The notes under the pieces were generated by a model, which saw only the letters and a list, made by a program, of their open reading frames with translations, was not told the DNA's origin and made no database searches. The position numbers and the translations under genes were made by a program. From Pararhizobium polonicum (GTDB taxonomy: Bacteria > Pseudomonadota > Alphaproteobacteria > Rhizobiales > Rhizobiaceae), in the NCBI RefSeq assembly GCF_001687365.1, contig NZ_LGLV01000009.1, positions 62,001 to 126,000 of the forward strand: a stretch of 64,000 bases of DNA. The letters are read 5' to 3'. The stretch's first letter is position 1. Each line of letters begins with the position of its first letter. Shown here one piece after another: positions 26,557 through 36,190 of this stretch.

Positions 26557-27765
26557 TCATGTCTTGCCGCCGCGCGCGATCATGTCCGGGGCGACACCGA
26601 CGATATCCTCGTAGGAGCGAGGGTCGGTCGCCGTTTCGGTGTTGATGACAAGAACGCGGCTGTCTTTTCCAAGATTGAGCTTTGCGCGGGCAACGGGATC
26701 GTTGGCGAGGGCCAGGAATCCGGCCAGTCCCGCAGCGCCGCTTTCTCCGGCGATGATGGCCGGTGTGCCGTCTTGCGGAAAGGCCAGACGCCGCATGGCA
26801 TCCTTCGCCTGTTCCTCCGAGACGGTCATGAAGGCATCGGCGGTTTTCTCCAGAATGCGCCAGGCGATCAGCGACGGCGTGTAGCATTCCAGCATGGCCA
26901 TCACCGTCGGCGCGGTGGGCGTAACGCTCGTCAGGCACCGGGCACGGGCGCTGGCGAACAGGCAGGCGGCAAGATCCGGCTCGACGATGACCGCGGCAAG
27001 ATCAGAGGCACCCAGCGCGTCCTTCAGATACCCGGCGATGCTGCTTGCAAACCCGCCGACACCAGCTTGCAGAAAGACATGGGTCGGAGGGCCGAAACCA
27101 AGGTCTTCGACCTGCTGCAACGCTTCTTCCGCAAGAATCGTGTAGCCTTGGGCGACAAGGGCGGGGATGGTTTCGTAGCCGGGCCACGACGTATCCGACA
27201 CCAGCAGCCAGCCTCTCTCCCCGGCGACCCGCTCGGCCGCCTCGACCGATTCATCATAGGAACCCTGGATCTGGATGATCTCGTCGGCGCCGATCGCCTC
27301 GATTCTGGAGGCCGAAACGCCGGCATGGACGAAGATGACGGAGGTGCAGCCGAGAAGGCGGGCACCGGCAGCGACGGATTTTCCATGATTGCCGTCCGTC
27401 GCGCAGCAGACGGTGACGGTTTTGGCGAAAGCGCGCGCTTCGGCAGAGGTGAGGTGCGATATCTCGGCGCGCGTGCCCAGCTGCTCCTCCCAGAGGGTCT
27501 TGAACAGCACCATGACGGCATAGGCGCCGCCAAGCGCTTTGAAGCTGCCGCGACCGAGACGTTCGGCTTCGTTCTTCAGAAAGACATGCGCCGTCCCCGT
27601 TTCTGTCGCCAATGCCGGAAGCGAAACCAGGGCGGTCGTTTCCAAGGCTCCCCACAAGGACAGATAGGGGCGAACGGCGGCCGGGGCATCCTTGCCGGTG
27701 GCCGTCCGTTCCGCATCCGTCAATTGTGCTCCAAAGGCGTTCATCGTGTTCAATTCTATCTGCAT
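26557..27765 (-). CDS. dpaL: 2,3-diaminopropionate ammonia-lyase
   Basis: 402-residue PLP enzyme that turns 2,3-diaminopropionate into pyruvate and two ammonia. The PLP lysine is in RGSFKALGGAYAV near residue 75, and ATDGNHGKSVA matches the substrate-loop of fold type II lyases. DVFLQAGVGGFA-like VFLQAGVGGFAS and a late NTETATDP support DpaL rather than threonine dehydratase. The start at 27765 follows GGGGAGAG; ATG 27744 is an alternative. It is the first gene of the five-gene operon and faces the Lrp-type regulator, which suggests the imported compound yields diaminopropionate. Confidence 0.88.
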   Translation of the reverse strand: MQIELNTMNAFGAQLTDAERTATGKDAPAAVRPYLSLWGALETTALVSLPALATETGTAHVFLKNEAERLGRGSFKALGGAYAVMVLFKTLWEEQLGTRAEISHLTSAEARAFAKTVTVCCATDGNHGKSVAAGARLLGCTSVIFVHAGVSASRIEAIGADEIIQIQGSYDESVEAAERVAGERGWLLVSDTSWPGYETIPALVAQGYTILAEEALQQVEDLGFGPPTHVFLQAGVGGFASSIAGYLKDALGASDLAAVIVEPDLAACLFASARARCLTSVTPTAPTVMAMLECYTPSLIAWRILEKTADAFMTVSEEQAKDAMRRLAFPQDGTPAIIAGESGAAGLAGFLALANDPVARAKLNLGKDSRVLVINTETATDPRSYEDIVGVAPDMIARGGKT

Positions 27766-27852
27766 CGCTCTCCCCAAGCGTTCCACTGGCCGGTAGATTA
27801 TTGCGTTGCACACTTTATTTGTGATCTTATTCGCCCCATGATTTGCATCAAA

Positions 27853-27880
27853 ATTCCGCAGTTGTTGCAGTTGGCGGAAT
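27853..27880. promoter_or_regulatory. Candidate Lrp/AsnC-type operator between dpaL and its regulator
   Basis: Perfect inverted repeat ATTCCGC (27853-27859) and GCGGAAT (27874-27880) separated by 14 nt, including direct repeats GTTG. It lies in the 170-bp divergent promoter region and fits a dimeric HTH protein. Confidence 0.5.
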
Positions 27881-27935
27881 AAACGTCAGAAAGCGCCACT
27901 TGCGTGGCGAGCCTGTTTGAACGTCGGGGATACCA

Positions 27936-28418
27936 ATGAAGAAGAAGCGGACGATGACCATCGATGATTTCGATCTGAAAATTCTTCAGTTCGTGCAGGT
28001 CGACAACCAGACGCCGCAGCGCGTCATCGCCGAGACCATCGGCCTGTCACCTCCTGCTGTTACGCGGCGGTTGCAGCAGCTGCGCGAACAAGGGGTCATC
28101 CAGCGGGATGTGTCGATCATCGACGAGGTTGCCGTCGGGCGGCCGTTGACCATCGTCGTCGAGGTGACCACCGAAAACGAACGGCTGGATCTCATCGATG
28201 CGATGAAGGCGCGCTTCCTCGCCTGCCCGCAGGTGCGGCAGTGCTACTACGTCACCGGTGAGATGGATTTCATCCTGATCCTGAACGCCCGGGACATGGC
28301 CGAATATACCGAGCTGACACGGGAGCTGTTTTTCGAGGGTGGCAATGTGAAGAGTTTCCGCACCTGCGTGTCCATGGAAAACGTCAAGACGAATGGGCCC
28401 ATACCTTTGAGAAGCTAG
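27936..28418 (+). CDS. Lrp/AsnC-family transcriptional regulator
   Basis: 160 residues: N-terminal HTH (DDFDLKILQFVQVDNQTPQR, then LSPPAVTRRLQQLREQGVI) and a C-terminal RAM ligand domain ending in FFEGGNVKSFRT. Lrp proteins form octamers that respond to amino acids. It is divergent from dpaL with a candidate operator between them, so it probably activates the diaminopropionate operon when its substrate is present. Confidence 0.92.
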   Translation: MKKKRTMTIDDFDLKILQFVQVDNQTPQRVIAETIGLSPPAVTRRLQQLREQGVIQRDVSIIDEVAVGRPLTIVVEVTTENERLDLIDAMKARFLACPQVRQCYYVTGEMDFILILNARDMAEYTELTRELFFEGGNVKSFRTCVSMENVKTNGPIPLRS

Positions 28419-28431
28419 GAAAGTACAGCCT

Positions 28432-29868
28432 TTACTTCGGCGAATGCCCGGAGACCTCGACGCCGGCATTATGTTGCAACCCTAAAAAACGGAGCGACGC
28501 AATGATGCCGATTGCGCCGATTGCAACGAATGACCATCGAAAATCGGCGAGCGACAGCGATGCTCCGCCACGCAGATGTTGAGACAGGCTCAAAACCGCC
28601 GCGGCGACAGCGACGCCAAGCACCATGGAGAGCTGCTGCAGCATGCTCGACAGCGTCGATGCGGAACTGCGTTGTGCCGGTGTAATGTCGGCAAAGCCCA
28701 CCGTGTTCAACGCCGTGAACTGCATGGACCGGGAGAGCCCGGCAATGAACAGGAGCGCGTAGATTGCCGCGTCCGGCGTTGCCGGCGACAGAATGGCGCA
28801 GGCGGCGATAGAGGCTGCGGCGATCATGCCGTTGATCACCAGAACCGTTCTAAAGCCGAACCGGCGCAGAAGCGGCGTCGTCACCGATTTCATCGCCAGG
28901 TTGCCGGCGAAATAGACCAGAATATAGGTTCCCGTCGCGATCGCATCGAGACCGAAGCCGACCTGGAAAAGAAGCGGGATCAGAAACGGCATGGCGTTGA
29001 TCGCCAGCCTCGACGCCGTGCCGGCAGACAGCGTTGAAAAGGCGAATGTCGGGATGGCAAACGGCGAGAGATCCAGAAGCGGATTGGCGGATCTGCGAAA
29101 ATGGCGGATGGCCCATGCGGAGAAGACGAGGCCTGCGACGAGCAGGAGAATGACCGGACCTGCCGTTATGGCTCCGTGAACGAAGCTTTCCAGTCCCGCC
29201 AGCAGCAGAGTGAGGCCGAGTGCCGAAAGCACGAAGCCGATGATATCCAGCCTGCCCGTATCCTCCTCTTTCTGCTGCGGCACAAAATGCCAGACGAGTG
29301 CCAGACCGATGAGGCCGATGGGGATGTTGATGAAGAAGTTCCAGTGCCAGCTGAAATAGGTGGTAATGAAGCTGCCGAGCACCGGTCCGATGACGGGGGC
29401 GATCAGTGCCGGCCAGGTGATCAGCGCCACGGCATTGATCAGCTCGTGTTTCGGCGCATTCCGCAGGACGATAATGCGTCCGATCGGGTTCATCAGCGCG
29501 CTGCCGAAGCCCTGCACCGCGCGGGCGGCGATGAACTCGGCAAGCGTCGTGGACAGGCCGCAGAACAGCGACGCGACGACGAAGATCGCGATTGCCGCCA
29601 GGAAGACATTGCGGGCGCCGTAACGGTTACCGAGCCAGCCGGACAGCGGAATGAAGGCTGCCATGGTCAGCATATAGACCGTCAGCCCGATGCTCATGGC
29701 CACCGGCTGCACACCGAAGGAGCTGGCCATCTGCGGCAGCGAGGTGACGACGATGGTGGAATCCAGCATCTGCATGAAGAAAGAGACGGCAACGACAAGG
29801 GCCACCAGCCGCGAATTGCTGGATGACGACGGTGTCTCGCCGCTTTCTGCTGTGTTGACCACGGTCAT
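28432..29868 (-). CDS. DHA2-family MFS multidrug exporter
   Basis: 478-residue proton-driven exporter with 14 predicted helices, EmrB/QacA type. Seen: LDSTIVVTSLPQMA in helix 1 (typical of DHA2), the loop GNRYGARNVF between helices 2 and 3, and motif C-like GPVLGSFITTYFSWHWNFFINIPIG. The substrate is not predictable. It is downstream of a second MFS gene (3-bp gap), so they are co-transcribed. The C-terminus ends only 13 bp from the convergent Lrp gene. Confidence 0.9.
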   Translation of the reverse strand: MTVVNTAESGETPSSSSNSRLVALVVAVSFFMQMLDSTIVVTSLPQMASSFGVQPVAMSIGLTVYMLTMAAFIPLSGWLGNRYGARNVFLAAIAIFVVASLFCGLSTTLAEFIAARAVQGFGSALMNPIGRIIVLRNAPKHELINAVALITWPALIAPVIGPVLGSFITTYFSWHWNFFINIPIGLIGLALVWHFVPQQKEEDTGRLDIIGFVLSALGLTLLLAGLESFVHGAITAGPVILLLVAGLVFSAWAIRHFRRSANPLLDLSPFAIPTFAFSTLSAGTASRLAINAMPFLIPLLFQVGFGLDAIATGTYILVYFAGNLAMKSVTTPLLRRFGFRTVLVINGMIAAASIAACAILSPATPDAAIYALLFIAGLSRSMQFTALNTVGFADITPAQRSSASTLSSMLQQLSMVLGVAVAAAVLSLSQHLRGGASLSLADFRWSFVAIGAIGIIASLRFLGLQHNAGVEVSGHSPK

Positions 29869-29871
29869 TGC

Positions 29872-31128
29872 TTATCCTTGCGGGCTGGTGGGGCTGCGTT
29901 CGGCGAAATAGACGCTGCGAACTGCAGGGATGGCGAGGATAATGCCGATGAGGAAAGCTCCGGCGGCAAGCCCGATCAGAATCTGCAGGTCGAACCGGTG
30001 GGCGGCAAAGCCGATCAGGAAAGCGCCGAGCGCCGGACCTGCCCGGAAAACTAGCGTATAGAGTGCCAGCACACGGCCACGCATGGCCGGTTCGCTCATC
30101 GTCTGCGCCATGGTTTGCATGCCGATGTTGCAGACGACGTGGAAGAGCCCCGCAAAGGCAATGAGCGGTAGCGCCAAAGCCAGCGTGCCCGTCGTTGAAA
30201 AGAGAATGAGCGAAACGGCGATGCCCAGGGCAGCGGCAAAGGTGATCCGCACCAGCGTACCCACCGCTCGCTTCCGGAGCATCCAGCCGGCCCCGAACAG
30301 GGCACCGATGCCTTGCGCCGCCATGAGCAGGCCCAGCGTATCGGGGCCGCCCTTGAACGTGCCGCCCGCCAGAGCCGGGAAGAGTTCGGTGAAGGGGCGT
30401 GCCAGCAGGGAGAACGAAAGCGTGAGCGCAAACAACATCGCCACCTGCGGAGCACGAAGAATATAGCGGAAGCCGGAGACGATATCGCCGGTAAAGTGCA
30501 CTGAGCGTACCGCCAGCCCCGGGCGGTCGATCCACGGGCGGACATGGACGAGAACGGCCATGATGGCGACGAAGGAGACGGCGTTGATGAGAAACACGTC
30601 GCTGACGCCGGAATGCACCATGATGAAACCGCCGACCATCGGGCCGATGCTTCTGGCAAGATTGGCGGCGATCGAGTTGGCCGCGATCGCCTGCGAGACC
30701 CGCCCGTGCGGCGCCAGCGCACCGGTTACCATCATCCGGGCCGGCTGATTGAAGCCCTGCAGCGTCGAATCCATCACGGCCCAGGCCAGCAGGAGCCAGG
30801 GCGAAACAAGACCCAGCACAACCAGCAGCCAGATGAGGCAGGAGTTCGCCATGGCAAGAACCTGCGTCAGCCAGATCAGCCTGTAGGGATTGCTGCGATC
30901 GGTCACCGTACCGGCAAGCGGGGCAACCCAGAAGGCCGCGATGAGATCGGACAAGGCCACGGCGCCGACCCAGGCGGGCGAATGGGTCAGCTCCCAGACC
31001 AGCCAGCCAATCGCCGCCTTCTGCATCCAGTCACCTGAGAAACTGACGCATTGGGCGATGGAAAACAGGATGAAGTTGCGGCTCTTCGGCTCGGGCATCA
31101 GCCGCTGATCGGATGGAATGGCTGTCAT
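29872..31128 (-). CDS. MFS transporter, EntS/MFS_3 family
   Basis: 418 residues with 12 predicted helices. The opening FSIAQCVSFSGDWMQKAAIGWLV and the helix 2-3 loop AGTVTDRSNPYRLI fit the MFS_3 (DUF894, EntS-like) group, which exports siderophores and other small molecules. It begins the two-gene MFS operon. Between it and the M20 amidase operon end lies about 155 bp with no feature. Confidence 0.87.
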   Translation of the reverse strand: MTAIPSDQRLMPEPKSRNFILFSIAQCVSFSGDWMQKAAIGWLVWELTHSPAWVGAVALSDLIAAFWVAPLAGTVTDRSNPYRLIWLTQVLAMANSCLIWLLVVLGLVSPWLLLAWAVMDSTLQGFNQPARMMVTGALAPHGRVSQAIAANSIAANLARSIGPMVGGFIMVHSGVSDVFLINAVSFVAIMAVLVHVRPWIDRPGLAVRSVHFTGDIVSGFRYILRAPQVAMLFALTLSFSLLARPFTELFPALAGGTFKGGPDTLGLLMAAQGIGALFGAGWMLRKRAVGTLVRITFAAALGIAVSLILFSTTGTLALALPLIAFAGLFHVVCNIGMQTMAQTMSEPAMRGRVLALYTLVFRAGPALGAFLIGFAAHRFDLQILIGLAAGAFLIGIILAIPAVRSVYFAERSPTSPQG

Positions 31129-31284
31129 AAGGTCTTGAGGAGTTGGGATTCATCATGCATTCGCCGGGTCGTGGTCACCCACAAACCCGGCGGACATATG
31201 ACGCAGTATAAACGTGTTGCTGATTGGAATCGACGTCCTTGTCGGCCGCATCGAGATAATTGGTATCGATCCAGTTATCGTCGT

Positions 31285-32529
31285 TCACCGCCCCGGAACA
31301 TCCAGAGTCGATTGAAGCAGCATGCGGGCTCCGGCGATGCTGTGCTCCGGTTCGACGTATTCAGCCTCGTTGTGGCTCAGACCGTCCCTGCAAGGCACGA
31401 AAATCATGGCGGCGGGCGCAACCCGCGCCACATAGAGCGCGTCGTGAAAGGCACCGGAGACCATGTGCTTGAACGGGAGCCCGAGATGGCGGGCTGCCTG
31501 TTCCACGCTTTCGATAACAGCCGTGGAAAATGGGGCGGGGCTCATGTCGAATGTCTTGCGAATATCGACTTTGCAGCCATGCAGGGCTGCCGAATCCTGA
31601 AAGGCCGCCAGCACTTGCGTTTCGATGCTGTCGAGGCGATCGGCTTGCGGATGGCGCAGGTCGACACTGAGGCTGACGGACCCCGGAATGGCATTGACGG
31701 AGCCGGGGAGGGCGGCGATCCGGCCAATCGTCAGGCGTGCGTTTTCGTCCGCAGGCATGACGGTTTCATACAGCGTGTGCAGGGCTGAGGTAACGGCCGC
31801 CATGGGGTCGCGGCGAAAGGCCAGCTGGGTTGTCCCGGCATGCGCCGCCTGGCCCGTAACGGTGACCTCAAGCCAGCGGGTCCCCTGCACGCCGGTGACG
31901 ATGCCGATCGGGATATTCTCCTTTTCCAGGGAAGGGCCCTGCTCGATGTGAAGTTCGAGATAACCCGAGATCGGAAACCCGAGCGGTCTGGGCTCGGCTA
32001 TGGGCAGAGCCGCAAGCGTTGCGGCCAGGGCATCGCGCCACAATGCCCCGTCTGTTCCCCGGATGTCGTGCCAATCCTGCGGAATGTGCCCGAGCGAAAA
32101 TGCCATCGAGCCCATGGCTCCCGGCGCAAACCGGCTGCCCTCCTCGTTTGTCCAGGCGACCATTTCGACCGGCACGTCTGTTTCTATCTGCGCGTCTTCC
32201 AGGGTTTCCAGAACCTCGAAGGCGGCAAGCGTTCCGAGCGCGCCGTCATAGCGTCCGCCTGTCGGCTGGCTGTCGAGGTGGCTGCCGATGAGAAAGGGTG
32301 GAAGGTGGTTATTTTTGCCGTCGCGGCGAATGAACAGGTTGGCCAGGGGATCCTGAAAGACGCGGAAGCCGCGCTCCAGCGCCAGACTAGTGAGAAGCGC
32401 GCGGGCGGCCCGATCGTGCGGATCAAGCGCCTGCCGGTTGACGCCGCCGGCTGGCGTTGCGCCGATGGCGGCGAAGTCGTCAAGTCTCTTGAGCAGGCGC
32501 GCGCCGTTGATCTGCGCTGGGGGGGTCAT
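31285..32529 (-). CDS. M20-family Zn amidase (N-carbamoyl amino acid hydrolase type)
   Basis: 414-residue zinc hydrolase, paralogue of the one at 21561. Motifs: GSHLDSQPTGGRYDGALG, AWTNEEGSRFAP, ELHIEQGPSLE, and AAHAGTTQLAFRRDP. The start ATG at 32529 overlaps the TGA stop of the BtpA gene (ATGA); an ATG further upstream would be inside that gene. It is the last gene of the eight-gene operon from 39032. Its role would be to cut an amide or ureido bond in the compound taken up. Confidence 0.87.
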   Translation of the reverse strand: MTPPAQINGARLLKRLDDFAAIGATPAGGVNRQALDPHDRAARALLTSLALERGFRVFQDPLANLFIRRDGKNNHLPPFLIGSHLDSQPTGGRYDGALGTLAAFEVLETLEDAQIETDVPVEMVAWTNEEGSRFAPGAMGSMAFSLGHIPQDWHDIRGTDGALWRDALAATLAALPIAEPRPLGFPISGYLELHIEQGPSLEKENIPIGIVTGVQGTRWLEVTVTGQAAHAGTTQLAFRRDPMAAVTSALHTLYETVMPADENARLTIGRIAALPGSVNAIPGSVSLSVDLRHPQADRLDSIETQVLAAFQDSAALHGCKVDIRKTFDMSPAPFSTAVIESVEQAARHLGLPFKHMVSGAFHDALYVARVAPAAMIFVPCRDGLSHNEAEYVEPEHSIAGARMLLQSTLDVPGR

Positions 32530-33389
32530 TTCTTCAATCCGGCAATGAAGGCCGTGACGCGTGCCTTCTCCACCTTGTTCCACCAGACGCCGTCATATTT
32601 CAGCGAGCTCGCAACGATGACGCCGTCGACAATGTCGAGGATGTCGCGGGCATTGTCCGGCGTGACGCCGCTACCGACCAGCGTCGGCAGGCCGGCGGCT
32701 TCCTTGATCAGGCGGATGTAACCGAGATCGGCGGCGTGGCCCGTGCGCTGGCCGGTGGCGATGACCGCGTCGGCATCGAAGAAGACCAGATCCTTGACCT
32801 GTTCCTCGACCGGCCGGTCGGCGACGATCGCATGGGCGCCGTGCTTCACATGGGCATCGGCAAAGATCTTGATGCCGTTGGCGCGCAGTTTCGCGCGGTA
32901 GCGCATGGCACGGGCAGCCTCGCCCTCGATGAGCCCTTCATTGGCGACATAGGCATTGGCCCACTGGTTGACGCGCACGAAGCCGGCACCGCTGGCGCTG
33001 GCAATGGACAGTGCCGGAATGGCGGCATTGGCCAGCACGTTGATGCCGATCGGGCGGCCGAGCGCGCGGCGGATGCGATCGGAAATCACCGACATGTAGG
33101 CGGCAGTTTCCGGCCCGATATCATCCGGCTTGGAAAACGGAATGTCGCCGTGGTTTTCAACGATGACGCCATCGCAGCCGCCTTCGAGATAGGCGCGGGC
33201 ATCATCCAGTCCCTGGCTGTAGATATCCTCCACAGCCTCGCCCTTATAGCGCGGCGCGCCGGGCAGAGGGGCCAGATGCACGACGCCGATGACGGCCTTG
33301 CTGCGGCCGAAGAGGGAGGTGATCGCATCGCCGGTGCCCGGACCGACCGGTTTTGAGGCCGAACCGACCGGTTTTGAGGATTGTGTCAT
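32526..33389 (-). CDS. BtpA/SgcQ-family TIM-barrel protein
   Basis: 287 residues of the BtpA family. The core has VIGVVHLAPLPGAPRYKG near residue 35, GVIVENHGDIPF, and VADRPVEEQVKD and GSGVTPDNARDI at the end. BtpA was named for photosystem I assembly in cyanobacteria, whereas SgcQ-like members sit in sugar or nucleoside operons as probable lyases or isomerases. The N-terminus carries a short duplication SKPVGSASKPVG. Start and stop overlap both neighbours by 4 bp. Confidence 0.85.
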   Translation of the reverse strand: MTQSSKPVGSASKPVGPGTGDAITSLFGRSKAVIGVVHLAPLPGAPRYKGEAVEDIYSQGLDDARAYLEGGCDGVIVENHGDIPFSKPDDIGPETAAYMSVISDRIRRALGRPIGINVLANAAIPALSIASASGAGFVRVNQWANAYVANEGLIEGEAARAMRYRAKLRANGIKIFADAHVKHGAHAIVADRPVEEQVKDLVFFDADAVIATGQRTGHAADLGYIRLIKEAAGLPTLVGSGVTPDNARDILDIVDGVIVASSLKYDGVWWNKVEKARVTAFIAGLKK

Positions 33390-34297
33390 GCGTGTTCCGT
33401 TTCCATGTTTTTCATGAGATCGATGAGTTCCTGCCTGCTGGGACAGGACGCGAGCGTGCCGTTGCGTGTGACGGCGATCGCAGCCGTGCGCATTGCGATT
33501 TCCAGGGCGGAAGCAACCGATGCGCCCTTTGCCAGACATCCGGCAAAGGTGCCGCAGAGCACATCGCCCGCACCGCTGGTATCCACCGCAGTCACAGGCG
33601 GCGCCGGTATGGAGACGGGTTTGCTGCCGCGTCTCAGAAGCAGGCAACCGCGTGCGCCGAGCGTAACGATGACATTCATTGCGCCGAGATGGGTCAGTTC
33701 GGCGGCAGCATCCTTCAGATTTGAGAAGCTGCTGATGGCTTGCGCCTCGCCCTCATTCACGATGAGGAAATCGACGGAGGAGAAGTCTGGATAGGTGTCC
33801 TTCGGCAAGGGGCTGGCATTGAGGATCGTCCGGGCGCCCTTCCTGTTTGCTTCGCGAAGGCAATCCGCTGTTGCTTCCTCGTCCAGATTGCCTTGCATGA
33901 CGACAATATCGCCCCTGCCGACCTCGTCCCCGATATCCGAATGGTACAGCGGCTTGAACGCCGCCGCGCAGGAAACGCCGCTGATGATGAGGTTCTCGCC
34001 CCCGGCATCGACGGCGATGGTCGAGCGGTCGGTCGGCAGGTCGAAGTTAGTGAGGCGCAACATATCGACTTCGCCCGCCAGTCCTGCCCGGATTCGTGCA
34101 GCCTCGGCATCCCGGCCGGTCGCCGCCCAGAGCGTGACCGGTGCCCCGGTGCGTGCGGCGGCGACCGCCTGATTGGCACCCTTGCCGCCGAGGCCGTCGG
34201 CATGGCTCATCGCGTTTCGCGTCTCGCCCGCTTGCGGAAAGCGGTCGAGACGGAAGGTGGTGTCGATGCAGACATTGCCGGCGACATGGACGCGCAT
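33386..34297 (-). CDS. PfkB-family carbohydrate kinase (ribokinase-like)
   Basis: 303 residues. N-terminal GNVCIDTTFRLDRFPQAGET and GGKGANQAVAAAR (PfkB signature 1) and C-terminal DTSGAGDVLCGTFAG (signature 2 with the catalytic Asp). It should phosphorylate a sugar or nucleoside-like compound imported by the RbsABC-type transporter of the same operon. It is coupled to the BtpA gene by a 4-bp overlap. Confidence 0.9.
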   Translation of the reverse strand: MRVHVAGNVCIDTTFRLDRFPQAGETRNAMSHADGLGGKGANQAVAAARTGAPVTLWAATGRDAEAARIRAGLAGEVDMLRLTNFDLPTDRSTIAVDAGGENLIISGVSCAAAFKPLYHSDIGDEVGRGDIVVMQGNLDEEATADCLREANRKGARTILNASPLPKDTYPDFSSVDFLIVNEGEAQAISSFSNLKDAAAELTHLGAMNVIVTLGARGCLLLRRGSKPVSIPAPPVTAVDTSGAGDVLCGTFAGCLAKGASVASALEIAMRTAAIAVTRNGTLASCPSRQELIDLMKNMETEHA

Positions 34298-34300
34298 GGA

Positions 34301-35071
34301 TCAGGCCTTCGCCGTTGCCCAGGCAAGCATCTGTTCGAACAGGGTCTTGTAGCCCGGCCAGGCAATGAAGCTCGACGGCAGCCAATGAGGGCCGACATCG
34401 GAGGTCCAGGCGACGGTGCGGCCCTTGCCATAGGTTCCGGTGACCAGCAATGGCTGCGAACCGTAATCGGTCGAGACCGTTGCCAGAACCTCAGCGCCAT
34501 CCTTGACCGTCACTTCATTGTAGCCGAGCAGCACCGGCCAGTCGGTGCCGAGGCCCTTGAGGATCGGGTGGCTCTCCTTGCCGGTGACGACCGGGGCAAA
34601 GCCTTCCGGCACTTCCATCCGGTCATCGACCGACAGGCAGGAGACCGGCAGCACCTCTTCGACCGGTGTCTTGTGATAACGGGCGCCGCCATTGATGCCC
34701 TGGAAGCTGTAATAGCCACCGAACATCAGGAGCGCGCCACCGTTGCGGACATAATCGCGCAGCAGGCGAAGACGGTTCGGCGTGGTCTTGGAGTGGATCC
34801 AGGTGTCGGGATGCAGCAGCAGCGTATTGGCGCCGATATCCGACAGGATGATCGCGTCATAGGCAGACAGCGCTTCCAGCGACTGCGGGAAGTCGCGCTG
34901 GGCCTCATGCGCCGGCATGAACTGGACATCGAAGGGGCTGTCCTTCAGCGCAGCCAGAAGCTCATCGGCGCCGGTGTGATAGGTCACGGTCGGGAACTGG
35001 TCGAAACCCTTGATATGGGTGGCAGTGGAAACCCAGGACTCGCCTGCGAGAAGAACTTTGGACTTGGACAT
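34301..35071 (-). CDS. Glutamine amidotransferase-like (class I GATase/ThuA fold) protein
   Basis: 256-residue cytosolic protein with a flavodoxin-like class I amidotransferase or ThuA-type fold: ending strand YDAIILSDIGANTLLL, then LRDYVRNGGALLMFGGYYSFQG, and GKGRTVAWTSDVGPHW. The catalytic Cys of true amidotransferases is not visible, and this group is often found with sugar-uptake genes. Its function is not established. It stands 3 bp ahead of the kinase gene. Confidence 0.75.
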   Translation of the reverse strand: MSKSKVLLAGESWVSTATHIKGFDQFPTVTYHTGADELLAALKDSPFDVQFMPAHEAQRDFPQSLEALSAYDAIILSDIGANTLLLHPDTWIHSKTTPNRLRLLRDYVRNGGALLMFGGYYSFQGINGGARYHKTPVEEVLPVSCLSVDDRMEVPEGFAPVVTGKESHPILKGLGTDWPVLLGYNEVTVKDGAEVLATVSTDYGSQPLLVTGTYGKGRTVAWTSDVGPHWLPSSFIAWPGYKTLFEQMLAWATAKA

Positions 35072-35100
35072 GGAAACTCCTTGGACTTTATGAACAGCGC

Positions 35101-36189
35101 TCAGAGCGCGCTGGAGAAAACGGATTTCGGGTTGTCGATCAGCATCCGGTCGATGGCGGCCTGATCGACCCCGTGACGTTTCAGGCGCGGCAGGAAATGC
35201 TTCAGAATGAAGCCATAGCCGAAGCCGCCGTAGCGGGTGAGCATGATTTTCAGGAACACGTCCTGCGAGAGCAGAATGCGGTTGCTATAGCCCATATCGA
35301 TCAGCGAGCGGATCGCGCGGGCGTTCTGCTCGTCCGATGGCGACTGGGCGTCCTGATCAGCATAATAGAAATCCATGCCGATCATGTCATATTCCAGAAA
35401 GGCGCCGCGCTCGGCCAGCGCCTTCTGATAGGGCAGATCGTCATGGCTCGGGTTCATGTGGCAGAGAACGGTGTGACGCAGGTCGGCCCCTTCCTCCTCG
35501 ACGATATCGAGAACCTCATGGGCCAGCCGCTCCCACCCGGGCAGATGGATAGAGAGCGGCACGCCGGTGATCTTCGAGGCCCGGGCAGCCGCACGCAGGG
35601 ATTTGCGCTCTTCGGATGTGAAATCCTTGCTAACGCCGATTTCACCGATGATGCCGGCCATGACATCGGGCTGGGTCTCGCCGCCGCCGACATCGTTGAC
35701 GATGAAGTTGGTTACCTCGTCCACATCCATGGCCTTCAGCCAGTCGGGATGGCTGAATTCGAGATAGAAGCCGGTGCCCATGACGATTTTCAGACCGGAC
35801 ATTTTTGCAATGCGGGCGAGTTTGGCCGGTTCGCGGCCAATGCCGATATTGGTGGTGTCGACGACCGTGTGGCCGCCAAGCGCCTGAAACCGCTTCAGTT
35901 CTGACAGCGCCAGATCGCTGTCATCGAGCGAAACATTGTCGCGGTTCATATAGGGGTTCATCCGCAATTCACCGATGATCTCCATGCTGACCTTCTGCTC
36001 GCCGATGGCCTGAGCCTCCGGATGGCAGGGGCAGCGCCAGGATTTGGCGCCATCGAGCAGGATGTGCTCGTGCATCAGGGTGATGCCCATGTCGGCGACC
36101 GGCACGGGGCCGAGAACGGTCATCACCGCTCCCGTTGCGACACCGATTTCCGCCCGTTCTTTCGGGGGCGTTTCGAATAGGTGATCCAT
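35101..36189 (-). CDS. Phosphotriesterase-like metal-dependent hydrolase
   Basis: 362 residues of the PTE/PLL amidohydrolase family. Metal ligands: HEH in GITLMHEHILLDG near residue 39, GEIGVSKDF with Glu where many members have a carboxylated Lys, HLPG, CHMNPSH and LSQDVFLK (last Asp). Family members are lactonases, phosphotriesterases or phospho-sugar lactonases. With a sugar ABC transporter and a PfkB kinase in the operon, a sugar lactone or phospho-lactone is the most likely substrate. ATG 36189 precedes the permease stop by 1 bp. Confidence 0.87.
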   Translation of the reverse strand: MDHLFETPPKERAEIGVATGAVMTVLGPVPVADMGITLMHEHILLDGAKSWRCPCHPEAQAIGEQKVSMEIIGELRMNPYMNRDNVSLDDSDLALSELKRFQALGGHTVVDTTNIGIGREPAKLARIAKMSGLKIVMGTGFYLEFSHPDWLKAMDVDEVTNFIVNDVGGGETQPDVMAGIIGEIGVSKDFTSEERKSLRAAARASKITGVPLSIHLPGWERLAHEVLDIVEEEGADLRHTVLCHMNPSHDDLPYQKALAERGAFLEYDMIGMDFYYADQDAQSPSDEQNARAIRSLIDMGYSNRILLSQDVFLKIMLTRYGGFGYGFILKHFLPRLKRHGVDQAAIDRMLIDNPKSVFSSAL

Positions 36190-36190
36190 A

